Positions 24,071-38,000 of a stretch of 64,000 nucleotides of DNA are shown piece after piece. This DNA is from Strongylocentrotus droebachiensis (Eukaryota > Echinodermata > Echinoidea > Camarodonta > Strongylocentrotidae), in the NCBI GenBank assembly GCA_035222895.1, contig JAVYIG010007513.1, forward strand, positions 22,501-86,500, written 5' to 3'. Within the stretch, counting starts at the first letter, position 1; each line of letters begins with the position of its first letter. The notes beneath the pieces were generated by a model. The model had not been told where the DNA came from. It ran no database searches and worked only from the letters and a program-made list of their open reading frames with translations. A program made the position numbers and the translations under genes.

Positions 24071-24735
24071 ATAATGGTGGAATAATTATTTTTACCCCAA
24101 TTTATGGAATGATTTTGACAATGATTTATTTATATTAGATCTAGATAATAGTATACATTCTCAGATTTTATTGAATAATAGTTTGCCAGTGTTTGTTTTG
24201 CGTGACTGCTAAAGCATGTGTATGCTACTATGCTTATCAACTAGGGGACCTTAAAAAATCCTCTATGTGGGCATGCCTTGAACCATAATGCATGGCCCTA
24301 CAGATGAATTTTTCCTGTTGGGGACCGGGGGAAAATGCGATGAATTATTGATATTTCATTGCATTTTCTTTGTTTTTTGTATTTGTGGGGGCGGCGACCT
24401 ACCCTAGCCCCCGCTGCGTATAGTCATGATTCCATGGCTAAGCAATGGCCTCGTTACAGTGACGTCCCATAATAAAACCGTGTCGATCAGCTATATTTGT
24501 GCCCTTTTGTGAGGCATTAATCCTTATTACTGTCAGTTATGACTTAAGGACGTAGGTCCCCTATTTGATTAGCATAGTAGCACACACATGCTTTAGCAGT
24601 CACGCAAAACAAACACTGGCAAATTATAATTCAATAACATCTGAGAATGTATACTATTATTTAGATCTATTAGGAATAAATCATTGTCAAAATCATTCCA
24701 TAAATTGAGGTAAAAAAAATTATTCCACCTATAAT
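24071..24735. mobile_element. Foldback element with ~180-bp arms and a SINE relic in the loop
   Basis: The left arm (24071-24255) and right arm (24548-24735) are inverted copies of each other, including AGTGTTTGTTTTGCGTGACT and TAGTATACATTCTCAGA. The loop contains a diverged SINE-A body (GTGCCCTTTTGTGAGGCATT at about 24499). No coding capacity. Confidence 0.75.
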
Positions 24736-25338
24736 GTTCTCTCGGTAACTGTGTTAATTTATTATGGGCGTTCCCAACTCAAGCTATGCTTTCCGGGTTT
24801 TCGCCTCCTTCCGTATCTGAATTATTTACAGTATACTCTATGTTTAAATAATTGTTACATATATCATGTATATATACACTGTGTTTCATATTGTAAAGTT
24901 GAGAAGGAAATAAATGTTAATAAATAAAAATAATAAAATAACAGTGTATATCCGCGCAAACCAACCAAAGAGTGATTTTCATTTGAGATTAATTTCGATG
25001 TGGGTCTTTTCTGTCTCCCTGCTTCCCCAAGAGTGTGCATGAGCCATGATACCGATCAGTCGAGTGTAGTGTAATTCAGGGGGTACAGTTTGGTTCAGGA
25101 GGCATGGATGTATTTTATAAGACAACTTCCTTAAAATAAGAAAAGAAAAGAAAATGGCATTGTGTAGACGTTCATTTTGGATTCAAGGCTCCTATAGCTT
25201 TTCCCTTTGGGTATTACAGCTTCAGAATATTTCTGTGATGCTGCTCCTTGTGATGCTGCTGCTATTCTAGTTTCATATTCACATTTATATTCATACCTGA
25301 ATTTACTCATGATTCTCTCTTTATTCTTCTCCTTCTTT

Positions 25339-25377
<39 letters not shown>

Positions 25378-28300
25378 GTTGGTATTTTTTATTTCCCCTG
25401 CCACACCGCCATCCCTATCTCTTTCCCCTTTCTCCCTGCCTCTCTCGCCGCCTCTCTCCATTCATATATATATATATATATCTCTCTCTCTCACGCACAC
25501 ACACACACTCTCTCTCTATCTGTTCTCACTCTCAACTTATTTGCACACATACCAAAACACACATTTATACACACACATCCTACACACACTCGCGCGCACA
25601 CTTGACAATAATTTCCCATTCATGATGTTATCTCTCATTATTTTCATTATTTTTTTTTTAACCCAGTAGTTGGATCACATATTTTTATAATAATTAATAA
25701 AACGATATTGCCTTAAGTTGTTCATGTTCATCAAAGATATCTACATCGTATGGCATGAAAATGAATCATAGCAATCAAATGGCAAGACGAGAAAATCTAA
25801 TAACTGCGTCGTTGTCTCAAGTTTACTTTACGGCTCACAACTTTGATGGCGCTGTTGTAAATCATGACGAATAAGTACCGAGTACTGCTCAGCTTTAAAC
25901 CTATTACAATAAGGGAGTTTACAGATAGCACATGGTACAAATGACCCCAAATATCCACAGATCTTTTACACATGGAGAAGTTCCACTTTGAGCATCTTAG
26001 AATAATAACTGCCAAAGTCCTAGATGTGCTTCATGAATACCTTTTGTTTGCCCTCTTGAAAAGAATACTTTCACCTGCGTATCTTAGAATGTACCGTTGG
26101 TGCATAAATGAATAATGTTACATAACTTTCATGAGCGCATATCCAGTATTCATCTCTGGTGGGTTTTACCTTTTTGGTACAAATGACCTTTATCTGCCCA
26201 TGCGCAGATTGTATCTGTAAACTCCCTTATTAAATCAGTTGTAGAGTAGAATTAAAATCTTCTTTAAATTGGATAATGGTTGTTCCACTGTAGGTTTGCA
26301 GGGATTGGAGGGCTCAATCCCGCCCGATGCATTTATACAAGTTCTCCTCCCCCAAAGTAAAATATTTAGTATAAATGAATTTAAGCAAAGCACATGTAGC
26401 ATATGAGTACGACAACCTAACGACCCACCCCGAAAAACACCATTATATATATATATTTTTCTCTTATCCTCAAGCGAGGTTTTTATTTCCATAATAGCAA
26501 TACATATTTACATTAATAACTCAATGATTAAGTGAAACATAACATAGGCTGAAAATTAAAGTATATTCAACAATTCTTCCAGCTTAGTATTATTTTCTTT
26601 GCTAACACATTCATATCTTGACAATAATCTTAGCAACGACTTGAATTCAAAAAACAAAGTATGTGGGTAGTAAACAGAACCATTAACAATCTTCTTAACG
26701 TAACATTTATAAATTGCATATTGAGCATAATTTAAAATAATATTAAGAAGTGAATATTTCTTGTTTCCAATATCCTTACCTACAACTATTATCTTCTGGT
26801 CTATTTGTATTTCTATTTGGAATATATTGAATATCAAATTACATATTATTACAAGCATGAAGTGGAAGATTATTGTAATCTTCCACTTTCATAACACAAA
26901 CATTCACTTTATCCCCTGTTTCTATTTCTATCATATTCGAAATATCACATTCTTGTTCAAATTCCTAGCTTAATCTATCCAACCAACACTGTGGAAATGC
27001 TTTCTTTATTTAAAATCAAATAAGAGCTGTTGTGCTTTCACTTTTGTATTTAGTATTGTAGAATCATTCCAAATACCATTTGTCGCACCTCCCTTATGGA
27101 GCGTTTGGGAGGGCAGGTGGGAGCGGGAAAAGGGAAAATAGCCCAATTGATAGGAAGATTATCTTCGCATTCTGCCCTCTCCCCAATAGAGAACAAAAAT
27201 TAGAAAGCCTAGAGGGGCAGCGGTACTCCCAAAATCATATTCCTATGATGAGGGGAGGGAGAATGTGAGAGACAAAGAGAGAGAGAGAGAGAGAGATAGA
27301 GAAAGAAAGAGAGCATGAGAGAGAGAGAGAGAGAGAGATAGAGAAAGAGAGCATGAGAGAGAGAGAGAGATAGAGAAAGATCAAAAAATGGGAGGGAATA
27401 ATATGATTGCAGGGCCCTCAGGGAGAACAGTATGAATACTGATGAGGCTACCCTTGGTAAACAAGACATATTATTATTGTTATTATTATTATTAGTGGGG
27501 GGGGGGGGGTGGAAGTAATCAAATATAAAATACTTGATACCTTCAAAGCAAAACAAATTGAACTGCCCCCCCCCCCGAAAAAAAGTATACGCATATTTGC
27601 TATTTGCATCAGTGTATTGTCCACACGTGGTACATGCAGGTACAGCGGGATTGGAACATTGAATTCGAGAACAAGAAAGACATACATGTACAGCGATGCG
27701 GGCAGTCCTCTTCATCCCCATCCTAGAAGTGCTTACCCCCCCCCCCCCCCCCCCGGGTCCATCTTTTGTCATTTCCTTTCACACTGATACACATTGATAT
27801 GCAAACATAACTCTAACCCTATACATTTGACCAAATATATTCTGGAGAAAAATGCTGTTGGAGACAATGTTGGATCACCCCCAGCCCTCACTTCTTATTT
27901 ATTCCCCTTCCCTAAACATCCCTCAACTCCTCATCATGGACTCATCGATTCAGGAACACAAACACTATTTAACAGTGAGTTGTATGATCAATTGTTTATT
28001 TCTTTACAATACATGAAGTACAAACTGCTCTATGATAGCTAGATGCAAGCAAGCAGAATTTTTAAATCACATTTTCTCATAAACGAGCTGATATATGTAT
28101 ATAACGCTGCCTTGTACATCTTTCACCTTTAATATTCATTTTCCTAAACATGTACGTTCATTTTCTGTTTTTATGTGAATAATCTTATTTGAATGTATAT
28201 CGTATAGGTCGATAAAGCACAACTCATATTTGCAGATAGGAGGAAAAAATGTTTGAAAAAGTCACCTTTTTGAATTGCTCAAATACATCTTGTATGTTTT

Positions 28301-30010
28301 ACAAACTATGAAGTTATCAATTATGTAACAAGTAGAAATATGCTACAATCACTAGAAAATATATACCAAATCCATGTCATATTGACCACAATTCAGGAGT
28401 ACAATATTTGAAGATTGAAACATATTTTTACATGAAATTAATCAATTAATCCTGTATATGAAATAATTTTGATAATAATCTTATTTAAGCTAAGATTTCA
28501 ATGGCAAACAGGGTTTTGATAAGAATGAATATATATATATCCTTAAGCAGCATCACCAGAAATTAAGGCTTTAAACATTTGCAATGAGCAAGATACTATA
28601 CAATTACTTTATATTTATCACAAGGTGATCCCTACTTTTTCACAATGACACAGCCACAAGATTCCTTCAGGGCCTCTCTTGAAAATTTAGTTGTATTGCA
28701 CTTTAAGAGATCTATATGCAGAATTAAAATGATGCATCAATACTATCTAGTTGTACTTCAGATAAGGCATTTCTATTGGCATCATGATGTTCAGACACGG
28801 AAGGAAACTCAAGGAAATTCAATTAACAGGTGCTTTGAGATTCTTTGAGATTTGGGCCAGAAAACATGCTCTTCTTGCAATCAGATCTGCTTCCCCCGAA
28901 TTTAATGTCATGTTTTTCTTGTCTGAAGAATTTTGGACAAATCTGCCTTGAGCAGTTGTTTTCAAGTGGATTTGGTGCCTTAATCATCTTCAGTATTCTA
29001 ATTTACATATATGATTATATATAACAAGATATATACATTTCTCCTACAGTATTCACGAATAAAATATATGAAACATAAAATGATACCAAATCCCGACTTT
29101 AAATCATGTCTTTCATAATTGAATCCTACTCTTGGCTGTCACATTATTTTACCTTCATCTTAATAGGAGTCAATGGGATTATGGGATAATTATCCATAGA
29201 TTAAGGTTACTCTCCAACGATTGCAACACACACACCAAAGCATTTAGAAAGCTGCTAGCTGGTTTAGAATTCTGACAATGACGAAAAACATTTTTTTAAC
29301 AAATCAAACCGAATCCAAGACAAAGACGATTTTGTGACACATTGTATCTGCCACGTGAATCTGACCCCCCCCCCAGAAAAAGACAAAAACAACTCAAAGT
29401 AAAGCAAGGTGTGTAGGCTACCCAAGACAGCTTGTCGTTCAAGTACATGATGTACATCCACATATATTTCCTTTTCAGTGTTCATTCTTACTGCAGGTTT
29501 TCTTTGGCTCTTTATATTTACAGTTCACAAAACAAGCATTTCTTTTACTGCTGGAAATTTTTTGAAGATTACATTTGACAAAGTTTTCCCATCAACAGAA
29601 CCGGAGCTCCTTTCTAAATGTACATCTACATTTTTCTCTGAACGACATCATTGCAGCTTGCCTCATGCACAAGTCTCATATCATGTAATACACAGAACAG
29701 TATTTTTCCCATGTTCCATGTTCATGTACACACTCCTCCGACTAACAGGTGATTTATGATAATAATAATATAATAATAACAATAATAATAGGTCTCTTTA
29801 TATGGTGCAGCTACTATATGAATATACTCTACTGCCCTAATACAAAGTATCATATTATTAGCCTTGTCCTGCTGAATGACATTAGTGTCGCTGCGGGACT
29901 CTAACTGCCAACTATTGCCTTGCCACTTTGTGTTGTTTTATCACAAATCAAAACAAATCTCTAACCTTTTAACAAATTTCCTTTTCACTGATATGAGTCT
30001 CTTATTGTTA
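24736..30010. other. Intergenic, low-complexity-rich stretch
   Basis: No exon could be supported. Contents: a retroposon-like AT tail (about 24830-24945), TC and CA tracts (25340-25600), GA tracts (27269-27380), G and C runs (27497, 27566, 27737, 29365) and long AT-rich DNA. Short ORFs such as 26556-26858 (minus) have no recognisable domain. Confidence 0.45.
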
Positions 30011-30014
30011 TGCT

Positions 30015-30020
30015 TTTATT
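30015..30020 (-). terminator. Candidate CLCC1 polyadenylation signal
   Basis: AATAAA on the minus strand, about 285 nt after the CLCC1 stop and just past the SINE in the 3' flank. Other AT-rich signals lie nearby, so use is inferred. Confidence 0.3.
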
Positions 30021-30084
30021 AGAACCAACATGTTGTCTGGGTAGATTTCTCCTGTAAGTTTAATTACAAGATTCGTACTTTAAG

Positions 30085-30293
30085 TGGTGGTTATTTAACT
30101 GACTGCTAAGAAAGCATAAATGCTTGTAAGTAAGCAACCAGACGGTCGACGGCTTTAGGTCCTCTCTGAGGGACCTGGTAATGAGGATTAATGCCTTACC
30201 AAAGAGCACTAGGCGCATCGCCTTGGTTTCGGACCCGGGTCAGCGGATTACGAGACCATTGCTCTACCGACTGAGCGATCGCGCCTCCTAGGG
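30085..30293 (-). repeat. tRNA-derived SINE, family A, copy 3, in the CLCC1 3' end
   Basis: A full-length copy in the same orientation as CLCC1. Its head (GGAGGCGCGATCGCTCAGTC on the minus strand) starts about 10 nt after the CLCC1 stop codon, so it probably forms most of the 3'UTR. The B-box reads GGGTCCGAAACC, one change from copy 1. Confidence 0.8.
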
Positions 30294-30302
30294 GGATGCA
30301 CA

Positions 30303-33300
30303 TTACTTCTCAGTCTGTAGCACCACAAAATCATCTTCAAAATCCTCTTCCACCTGTTCAGCCCTGACTTCCTCTGGTGCTAGCCCTGGAGGCTGCTCAC
30401 CGCTTAAACCAAAGCTGCTGGTGGAGATGAAGTCGTAGGTGGCACTGTTGGTGTTTTCTGGCGACTGACTGATGACCGAGATGTCGTCTGGACTACCTAT
30501 GGAGGATGGTGTGGTGTATCCAGTGGGTATATTGGATGATGCGGTGGTTTCCTCATCATCAGCGGAAGCCTGGTCTCCTGCAGAGGTATCCCTTGAGAAG
30601 GAGACACTTGCCACCTGGTCTAGAAGGATTGTACCACTCACAGAACCCATCAGGGACTCCCCATCTGATTTCTCTGAAAAAGGATGGCTGACCAGAGCAC
30701 CGGAATCGCTGTCGCCAATGGACATGGTCCTATCTACCGGAGTCTTCTGTCTGGAGGGTCTAGAATCACCAAAGTCTCTTGGTCTAGGTTTCGATTCGAC
30801 CGTTTCTATCGAGTCTGAGCTGCTTGTATCAGCATCATTCCCATCTGCAGGACGCTGGAAGGTTTGTCCGGGAGGTCTGGTCTTTGGTCTTACTGCAGGA
30901 CCCAAGCCACTTTGTCCTGCTTCGTAGTCCCTCTCCAGTAGCTGTACCGAGTCGTCATCCACTTCCTTGACACCTGGAAAGAGTTCTTGGCCTTCTTCAT
31001 CCTCATCCCTACCCACACCCCTCTGATCATGGGTGCGACCCCCTACCGCTCCTTGGGGTGGGCGTTGGTTTCCAGGCGGTGGCTTTTTGGGAGAACCCCG
31101 CTGCTTGGGAGGTTTCTTTTTCTCTTCTCTAGCTACAGGTAGAGTTGGTGGAAGGATGTTTTCGATTCTGTCTCCTTCTCGGTAACCATCTCCAGGATGA
31201 GGGTCTTCCTCTCCATCATGCTCAGCAATCTTGAATTCAAATACAAGAAAGAAAAGCCAAACAAAAACAATTCATGTTATTATCTTACTCTTGATAGTAT
31301 GGCTGATGAAATCTGCTATCTGTATCCAATTTCCGAATACTTTTTTTTAAAGTTATGAACTTCAACCTTGATGATATTATTTATCTTCGTAGGAAGTCAA
31401 TCTGATCAGATTTTTGAGTAACTAGGTCAAAGACCACAGAGGTCAACTTATAAAACTCCAGGTTTTGGCCTTGTTAGCACAACATCTCAAGAACCACTAG
31501 ACCCTTTGTTCCTAGTAGTTGCCTTTCATTTTACACATTAGAAAAACGTGGCAGCTTTTTTGCGACAGTTTACCACGCCGTATCTGAACAAGCTTCAGTG
31601 ATTATTGTAGGTCTGGAAATGAATAGCGAAATTTGCACCTTGTGACGTACATGTTTACTTCAAGATAAAGTTAAGTTCTGTATGGTCATGCAATTGCATT
31701 GGGAAAGGAACTGTTTGGAAGTGGTTGGAAAAGGTTGATTATTTAGCTACACCAAGGTTTCTGAATCATTAACAGCAATTGGCTCAGTCTTCATGGTCTT
31801 GCTAAAAAGTTACATGCAGAAAAGTGTAAGGGACTACACAAACATGTGGCATGAATGTGTTTTTTTTTTAGCTGTTACTTGCCATATTTCGAATACATGG
31901 GCATCTAAAGAGCCATCCTTTTCAGAGGACATCTTGTATATGATACTCTTCAAAATTGAAGTAAAAGAAGGAAAGAAGCTCTCATATTATTTGTTTTACC
32001 TTTCCCAGAACTCAACCTTCTCTTTCAGTGGTTCTTGAGATATCGCGATAACAAGAAAGCGGACCGACGGACAACCCCAAAACGTAATGCCTCCTGCATT
32101 ACTTCGCTGGGCTGAGGCATAAAAAGGGCAAATGTCGTAAAGACAAATTACAAGTCCACACATAATATCTAAAAGTAGTACAATAGTGTTTTAAAATTGC
32201 TTAAGCGTTGACTCCTTAAAGGCCGTCTGTACTAGTTTCGCTAGGAGGGATTAGACCACCCAGGGTGGCCACTGACAGGTGGCTATCTCATCAACTCAGC
32301 TCTTAATTAACATAAGAAAAAGGGGACCATGGGGGGGCCAACGGTCACCGAGTAGGCATTGTTTGCTTTATAGAGGGCGCAAGTAGCTACAAGTAGTGCG
32401 GTGGGGATTTAAAGTCTTTGTAATCATGTGAGTATTGAGTAAAACCCTTACCGGTAAGTTCTGTTCCCGGGCAGCTCCTAGGGCAGGTGGTCCTCTGCGA
32501 CGGACCTGCTGCAGGACGGGCCGCTCTCTCAGGACCCTCCTGGGTGCAGCGATGTATGCATAGAGAGCAAAGAATCCAAAGACATAGCAAGACACTAGCG
32601 CAGGAAGCGCAGCCCAGATTGGAAGGTCTCTGAAGATCTCAGCATGGAATTCGCTGACGGCTCGACCGATGTATTTGAAGTTGTCGACAAACAATGAAGA
32701 AACAGTGACGGATAAGGCCTGCAAGAAAGAAAAAAAAAGAGAGATTACATTAATGATAATAATAATAATAGGCATTTCTATAGCGTCGTCTATCTAGAAA
32801 TTCTATTCCGAGGCGGATTTATTATTACCCCGGCTTTAGCCTAGCTGCCATTACAGCGCTCCAGCATTTCGAGGAATTAATTCCTGCCAGGTACCCATTT
32901 ACATCACCTGGGTTGAGTGTGGCAAATGGAGATCAATGTCTTGCCAAAGGACATTGATGCCATGGTGAGACTCGAACCGTGGACCTCGTGATCGACAGTC
33001 CAGCGACGTATCCACTCGACCACGACACCTCTACTTGTTGGGGATTAAACGTCATCTAGAATTATCTTCTGAGAAATAATGACCATACTCTGTTCTTGAA
33101 TAATGCATGTCACATTATGTACCACAAGGCACTTATCTCTTAGAAATACAATAGTCTTGTAGATGAAGGTTGTCCGTCTTTCAAGAAAACAGTTCCTATT
33201 TTGAATTAAAACGTTGTGGTTCCTGCATTTAGTCTAGGAATGAAAGAACTTGGAAGTACATGGGTTGCCAATAACTAAATGTTGTACCGACAAGCTTATC

Positions 33301-34985
33301 ACCATGTATGATATGAAAATTGCATGAGGCAGGTTTTCAATTACATTAATTTCCTTTTTCATTGCCTACCTATAGCAACTTCCATGGCATCGACAATCTC
33401 TTTTGAATTAATACAACTACTACTAATAATACATGAGATTTGCAAAACACTGATTCCACTTTAAATCAAATGCTCAAGGAGCATTTGTGCAAAAATTGAA
33501 ATATCATTAAAGCATAGATCTGGATTGTAAGCAAAAGAACAAGAGGAGGAAGATAGAACATTAGAAGATGAAAGAGAACAATACAATAAATACGTTTTAA
33601 GATTACTCTTGAGCATAACTAGTTATCTGCTATTAAGATTGTCTTGAGGGAGATCATTCTACAGCTAAGGCCCTGCATGAGCAAAGGTTCTCACCCCCCA
33701 CTTAGTATTGAAGATCAAGTATTCCCGGACAAACTTATCCTAGAGCATTTGAAAGCTGGGCAGCACTTGTAAATCAATGTCACCAAAATGTAGATCAATA
33801 TCTGAAACGGTTTGAAGTCTATCCAGGGGGAAAGGTAATATTGCCCCTTTATTCTCACGCCCTACCCCCTGTACAATCTGGGTAACTTTGGTAATGTAGA
33901 GGTGTTGTGGTCCAGTGGATAAGTCTCTGGACTGTGAACCACAATGTACAGGGTTTGAATCCCTGTCGTTGCACTAATGTCCTTTGGCAAGATTTTAAAT
34001 GATTATTAAAATGTTCTAGTGCTGTATAAAAGGCAGCTGCGTTGGAGCCAGAGTTATAATAATTGAGGTGGCGCGATAGCTCAGTTGGTAGAGCAGTGGT
34101 CTCGTAATCCGGCGACCCAGGTTCAAGATCAAAGTGATGCGCTAGTGCCCGAGATGCCAACCTTCATCAACAAAAAAAAGTATTCTTAAGAGGAAAGAAC
34201 ACTATTTTTGAAAAATCTCTCAACGTAACATTTCGCCCAATCGAGTAGCTTTAAAAAAAAGGCGGTACCATGTATATGACCCTGGATCAGAGCGTGATGT
34301 GCATACAGTAGTATATGTGGGTTGTTTGCTACGTGCGCAGTTTGGGCCCCGTATCACGTCCTGCATGAATCATTTGAAGACATAGGTGCATAATACACAT
34401 ACGACAGAAAGCCGATGATTAGAAATTAAGAAAATCACTGAATTAAAAAAAAGTTATACAAAAAAAAAACGTAACAAAACATACAAAAAACGTAAGCAGT
34501 ATTCATAGCAAAAAAACAAAACAAATACGGCAAAAACGGAACGGTTGGCATCTCTATAGTGCCCTTTGGTAAGGCATTAATCCTCATTACCAGGTCCCTC
34601 GGAGAGGACCTAAAGCAGTTGGTCCTCTGGTTGCTTACTAACAAGCATTTATGCTTTCTTAGAAGTCAGTTAAAATAACAAGGAGTGGCAATATCCTACA
34701 CATGAGCTCTCACTATGAACATGACTGACAAAGAAAGCGGACAAAATATACAGTTCCTCAGGTAGACAAAGGAACATCCCTTCACCGCTATTATGTCAAA
34801 ATGTGTAGAACAGCTTTCACATGCATATTCACCTTTGTACATAATAGCAGTGAAGGGATGTTCCTTTGTCTACCTGAGGAACTGTATATTTTGTTCGCTT
34901 TCTTTGTCCGTCATGTTCATAGTGTCTATACAAGATTCTATTATCATCATCGTCATCATCTCTATTATTATCATCACCACCATCA

Positions 34986-35018
<33 letters not shown>

Positions 35019-38000
35019 TCATCATCATCATCATCATCATCATCACCATGATTATATTGACCTACCCTGGTCGGAGGGATATCGAAGAGGGGATCCACTT
35101 GGTAGATCCTATGGTACTCAAAGCACTCATCTGTGCGAATGGACGTCATGGAACTAAACCATTCCTGCAAGGCCTGCACCCAGGTCATCTTGTGTGGCAT
35201 GCAGTTGGCCGGGATCTTCTCGTACTTCTGGGCATTGCGATAACGCTTGATGGTTTCTTCCTGGGTTTTAAGGAGAACAAAAATGATGATAATGATGATG
35301 ATAATGATAACAACAACAACAACAACAATAATAATAATATGTTTATGAGTTTGAACCTTAGCATGACACTTATGCTCTCTCAACTGTGGGGTTAAATGCC
35401 TATCCCCCCAAAATGCAATGTCAAAGTGGTTAGGTAAACATACGCGTGCGCACATGTGAAATAGCGATGGGCTGATATGCTTTCCGTTGGAGTAACCGAG
35501 TGTACACTGCGAAGTGCAGAATCTTCATTGAATATAATCACTGGGGATTAACACTACACTAAATGCTATGGTCAGTTACTGGTATCTGGGGGGTGTTTCA
35601 TAAAGCTGTGCCTAAAGTTACGAATGACTTTACAAATGATTTGAATATGAAGAGCAACATGAAGTGTGATTGTATCTCCCATAATCTCAATTAAATTGTA
35701 GCCAAAAATACACGGTGCATTAAATTGTTTTGTTAATAATGATAACGTTAATCTACATCTGCATATTTCAACATTAGCATATGAAATTATAAGGATTTGA
35801 GAATCCCATTTAGCTCTTCATATTCAAGTCGTTCGTAAAGTCATGCGTAGCTTTACGCACAGCTTTATGAAACACTCCCCTTAATTGTAACTGTAGGGTG
35901 ATACATAAACAACAGTCATTATGTTTATGATTATTAACCTGGTAGAGATAAATCCAATTCCATATGACACTGATGACGAAGATGGAGGTCAGGAGACAGG
36001 CTATGAAGCGTCGATTCCAGTAGAGGTCTGAGTACATGCCGACACCAAACACAAGGCATAGGACTGTGACGGAAACCGTAGCCTACAATGAAGGAAGAAG
36101 AAAAAGATAAGTGTGATTAAATGGATCATACTCTTTTGTTTTAAATTCAATATATGGACACAGAGAACAGTCAATGAAGCGTCTGCCCAAGCGTTTTATT
36201 AACCGGGCGCCGGGCGATTTTTACCCAACGGTCCCTGACTTTTGGCGCCCGGTAAGACGGGGAAAATGAGTACCGGGCGCCGGTCATTTTTTATTTTGGG
36301 CGCCCGGTCTGGGAGAATTAAAATTTCCTGTTTCAGAAACTTCCACATGTCTAGCACTAAATGCTCACCAATGTGACAAAAACTTACTTGATACGAGTTA
36401 AATGTGGACTGAATGAACCCTAACAAATCATTTTGTGATGAGAATCCTAATTGAAATCAGCACGACTACGAGCGGCTGCTAACGTATATCTCCTACTCCT
36501 AGCGCCACCGCTAGGGTTAGGGCGGCTAGGCTAGCTAGCTAGCCGGCGTGCAGAGCGGAGATCGAGAGTGATCGAGCAACTGCACTCTCAGTCTCACTCC
36601 GTCTAAAAGTTTGACTTCGTTGTGAAAATCTTACTTTGAAAAACGATTCTCAAAATCCATAGACCCAAATGGCCTGAATAATCACAATCCAAACTCTTTT
36701 CCTGGAAACTATATAAAAATCGTGGCAATCATGATGGAAGTAGTCTAGATCACAATTTCGGAATTTCGCGCACGATGTCCGATCGCCAATCAATGAAAAT
36801 GATCGAAAAAATCGGTAGAAAACAAATATTTTATTATTTTTAAAAAATAAATATGCCGACAATTTTTAAGTTTTGGGCTATCAAAGGCTTTAAAAAAATA
36901 TCCTCAGCTGGGATTAGTTGGTCATTCAGAGTTAATGTAGACCGTGTTTGTAGATATTTAGTGTTTTTCATGACTTTAATTAATGACATTAGTCTAAGAG
37001 AAGAGGTAAAAAATGCGAGCCGCCACTTTGGATTATAATATAAGCACGCATTCTGTTTTCCATTGTCATTATAATCCAAGATGGCGGTTCTTGCCTCTTC
37101 TCTTAGACTAATATTATTAATTTCAAAGTCATGAAAAGGCACTTCATATCAACAAACATGGTCTACAACAACTTTAAATGACAAAATAATCCCAACTTTG
37201 CATGTTTATTAGTATTTGATAGCCTAAAACTTTTTTTTTTTATTTTTTTTTTATATTTTTTTTGTATTTCCCCCTTCCGATCTGATTAAAGCCCTAATTT
37301 ATAGTGTACTGATATAGACTTATTAAAAATGAATAATGAATAATGAATAAGTAAAAGGTAACGGTTAACAAATGATTTAAAAGAATACATATATTTTCAT
37401 CAATTTTGGAAACGGCTCCTGGTCCTGGAAAACGGCTCCCGGTTCTCTAAAAAATTTAAGGACCGGGAGCCGCTTTTTCAGATATTTGGCTCCAGGTCTG
37501 CTTTGTCTTAATAAAAGGCTTGCGTCTGCCTGTCGAACCAAAGATCGTGGTTAGATTCCAATCCAAGTGGATGACTGAAGCCTGAAATATTTGTTAATTT
37601 ACCCCTTTCCTGTTTCATAGATGCCAGTAAAGTTAAAGTTACAGTGAATAACACCCTGTCCCTCAGATAGGATGTTAAATGAAAGCCCCCGTGTGGAGGC
37701 GAGTCACCATCTTTGCACATTAAAAACCCACTGCACTGTTTTAATGGGTGTAGGAGAGAACATGGGTGTAGTGGTCAACCTGCACATCGAGTTACATCGC
37801 GAGGAGAGACCCAAGGGACAGGCACAAAAGGACAATCCAATCTTAGTAATAAGTTTAATCGTATGAAAGCAGAAAAATATGAGAAACAGAATGGCAAAAG
37901 TTTGAAATGAATCATATCAATAATAAGAAGAACCTAAAACTCTGCATACAGAACCAAGTTCAGACTTGGGTTCCATGCAAGCATGTACAAGTATATGCAC

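Noticed and set aside
30472..30927. 151-codon plus-strand ORF
   Set aside because: Shadow of the GC-richer last exon of CLCC1 on the opposite strand.
34793..35455. 200-208-codon ORFs on both strands
   Set aside because: They run through a MITE, a microsatellite and CLCC1 exon 5. Only the 65 codons of exon 5 are real coding sequence.
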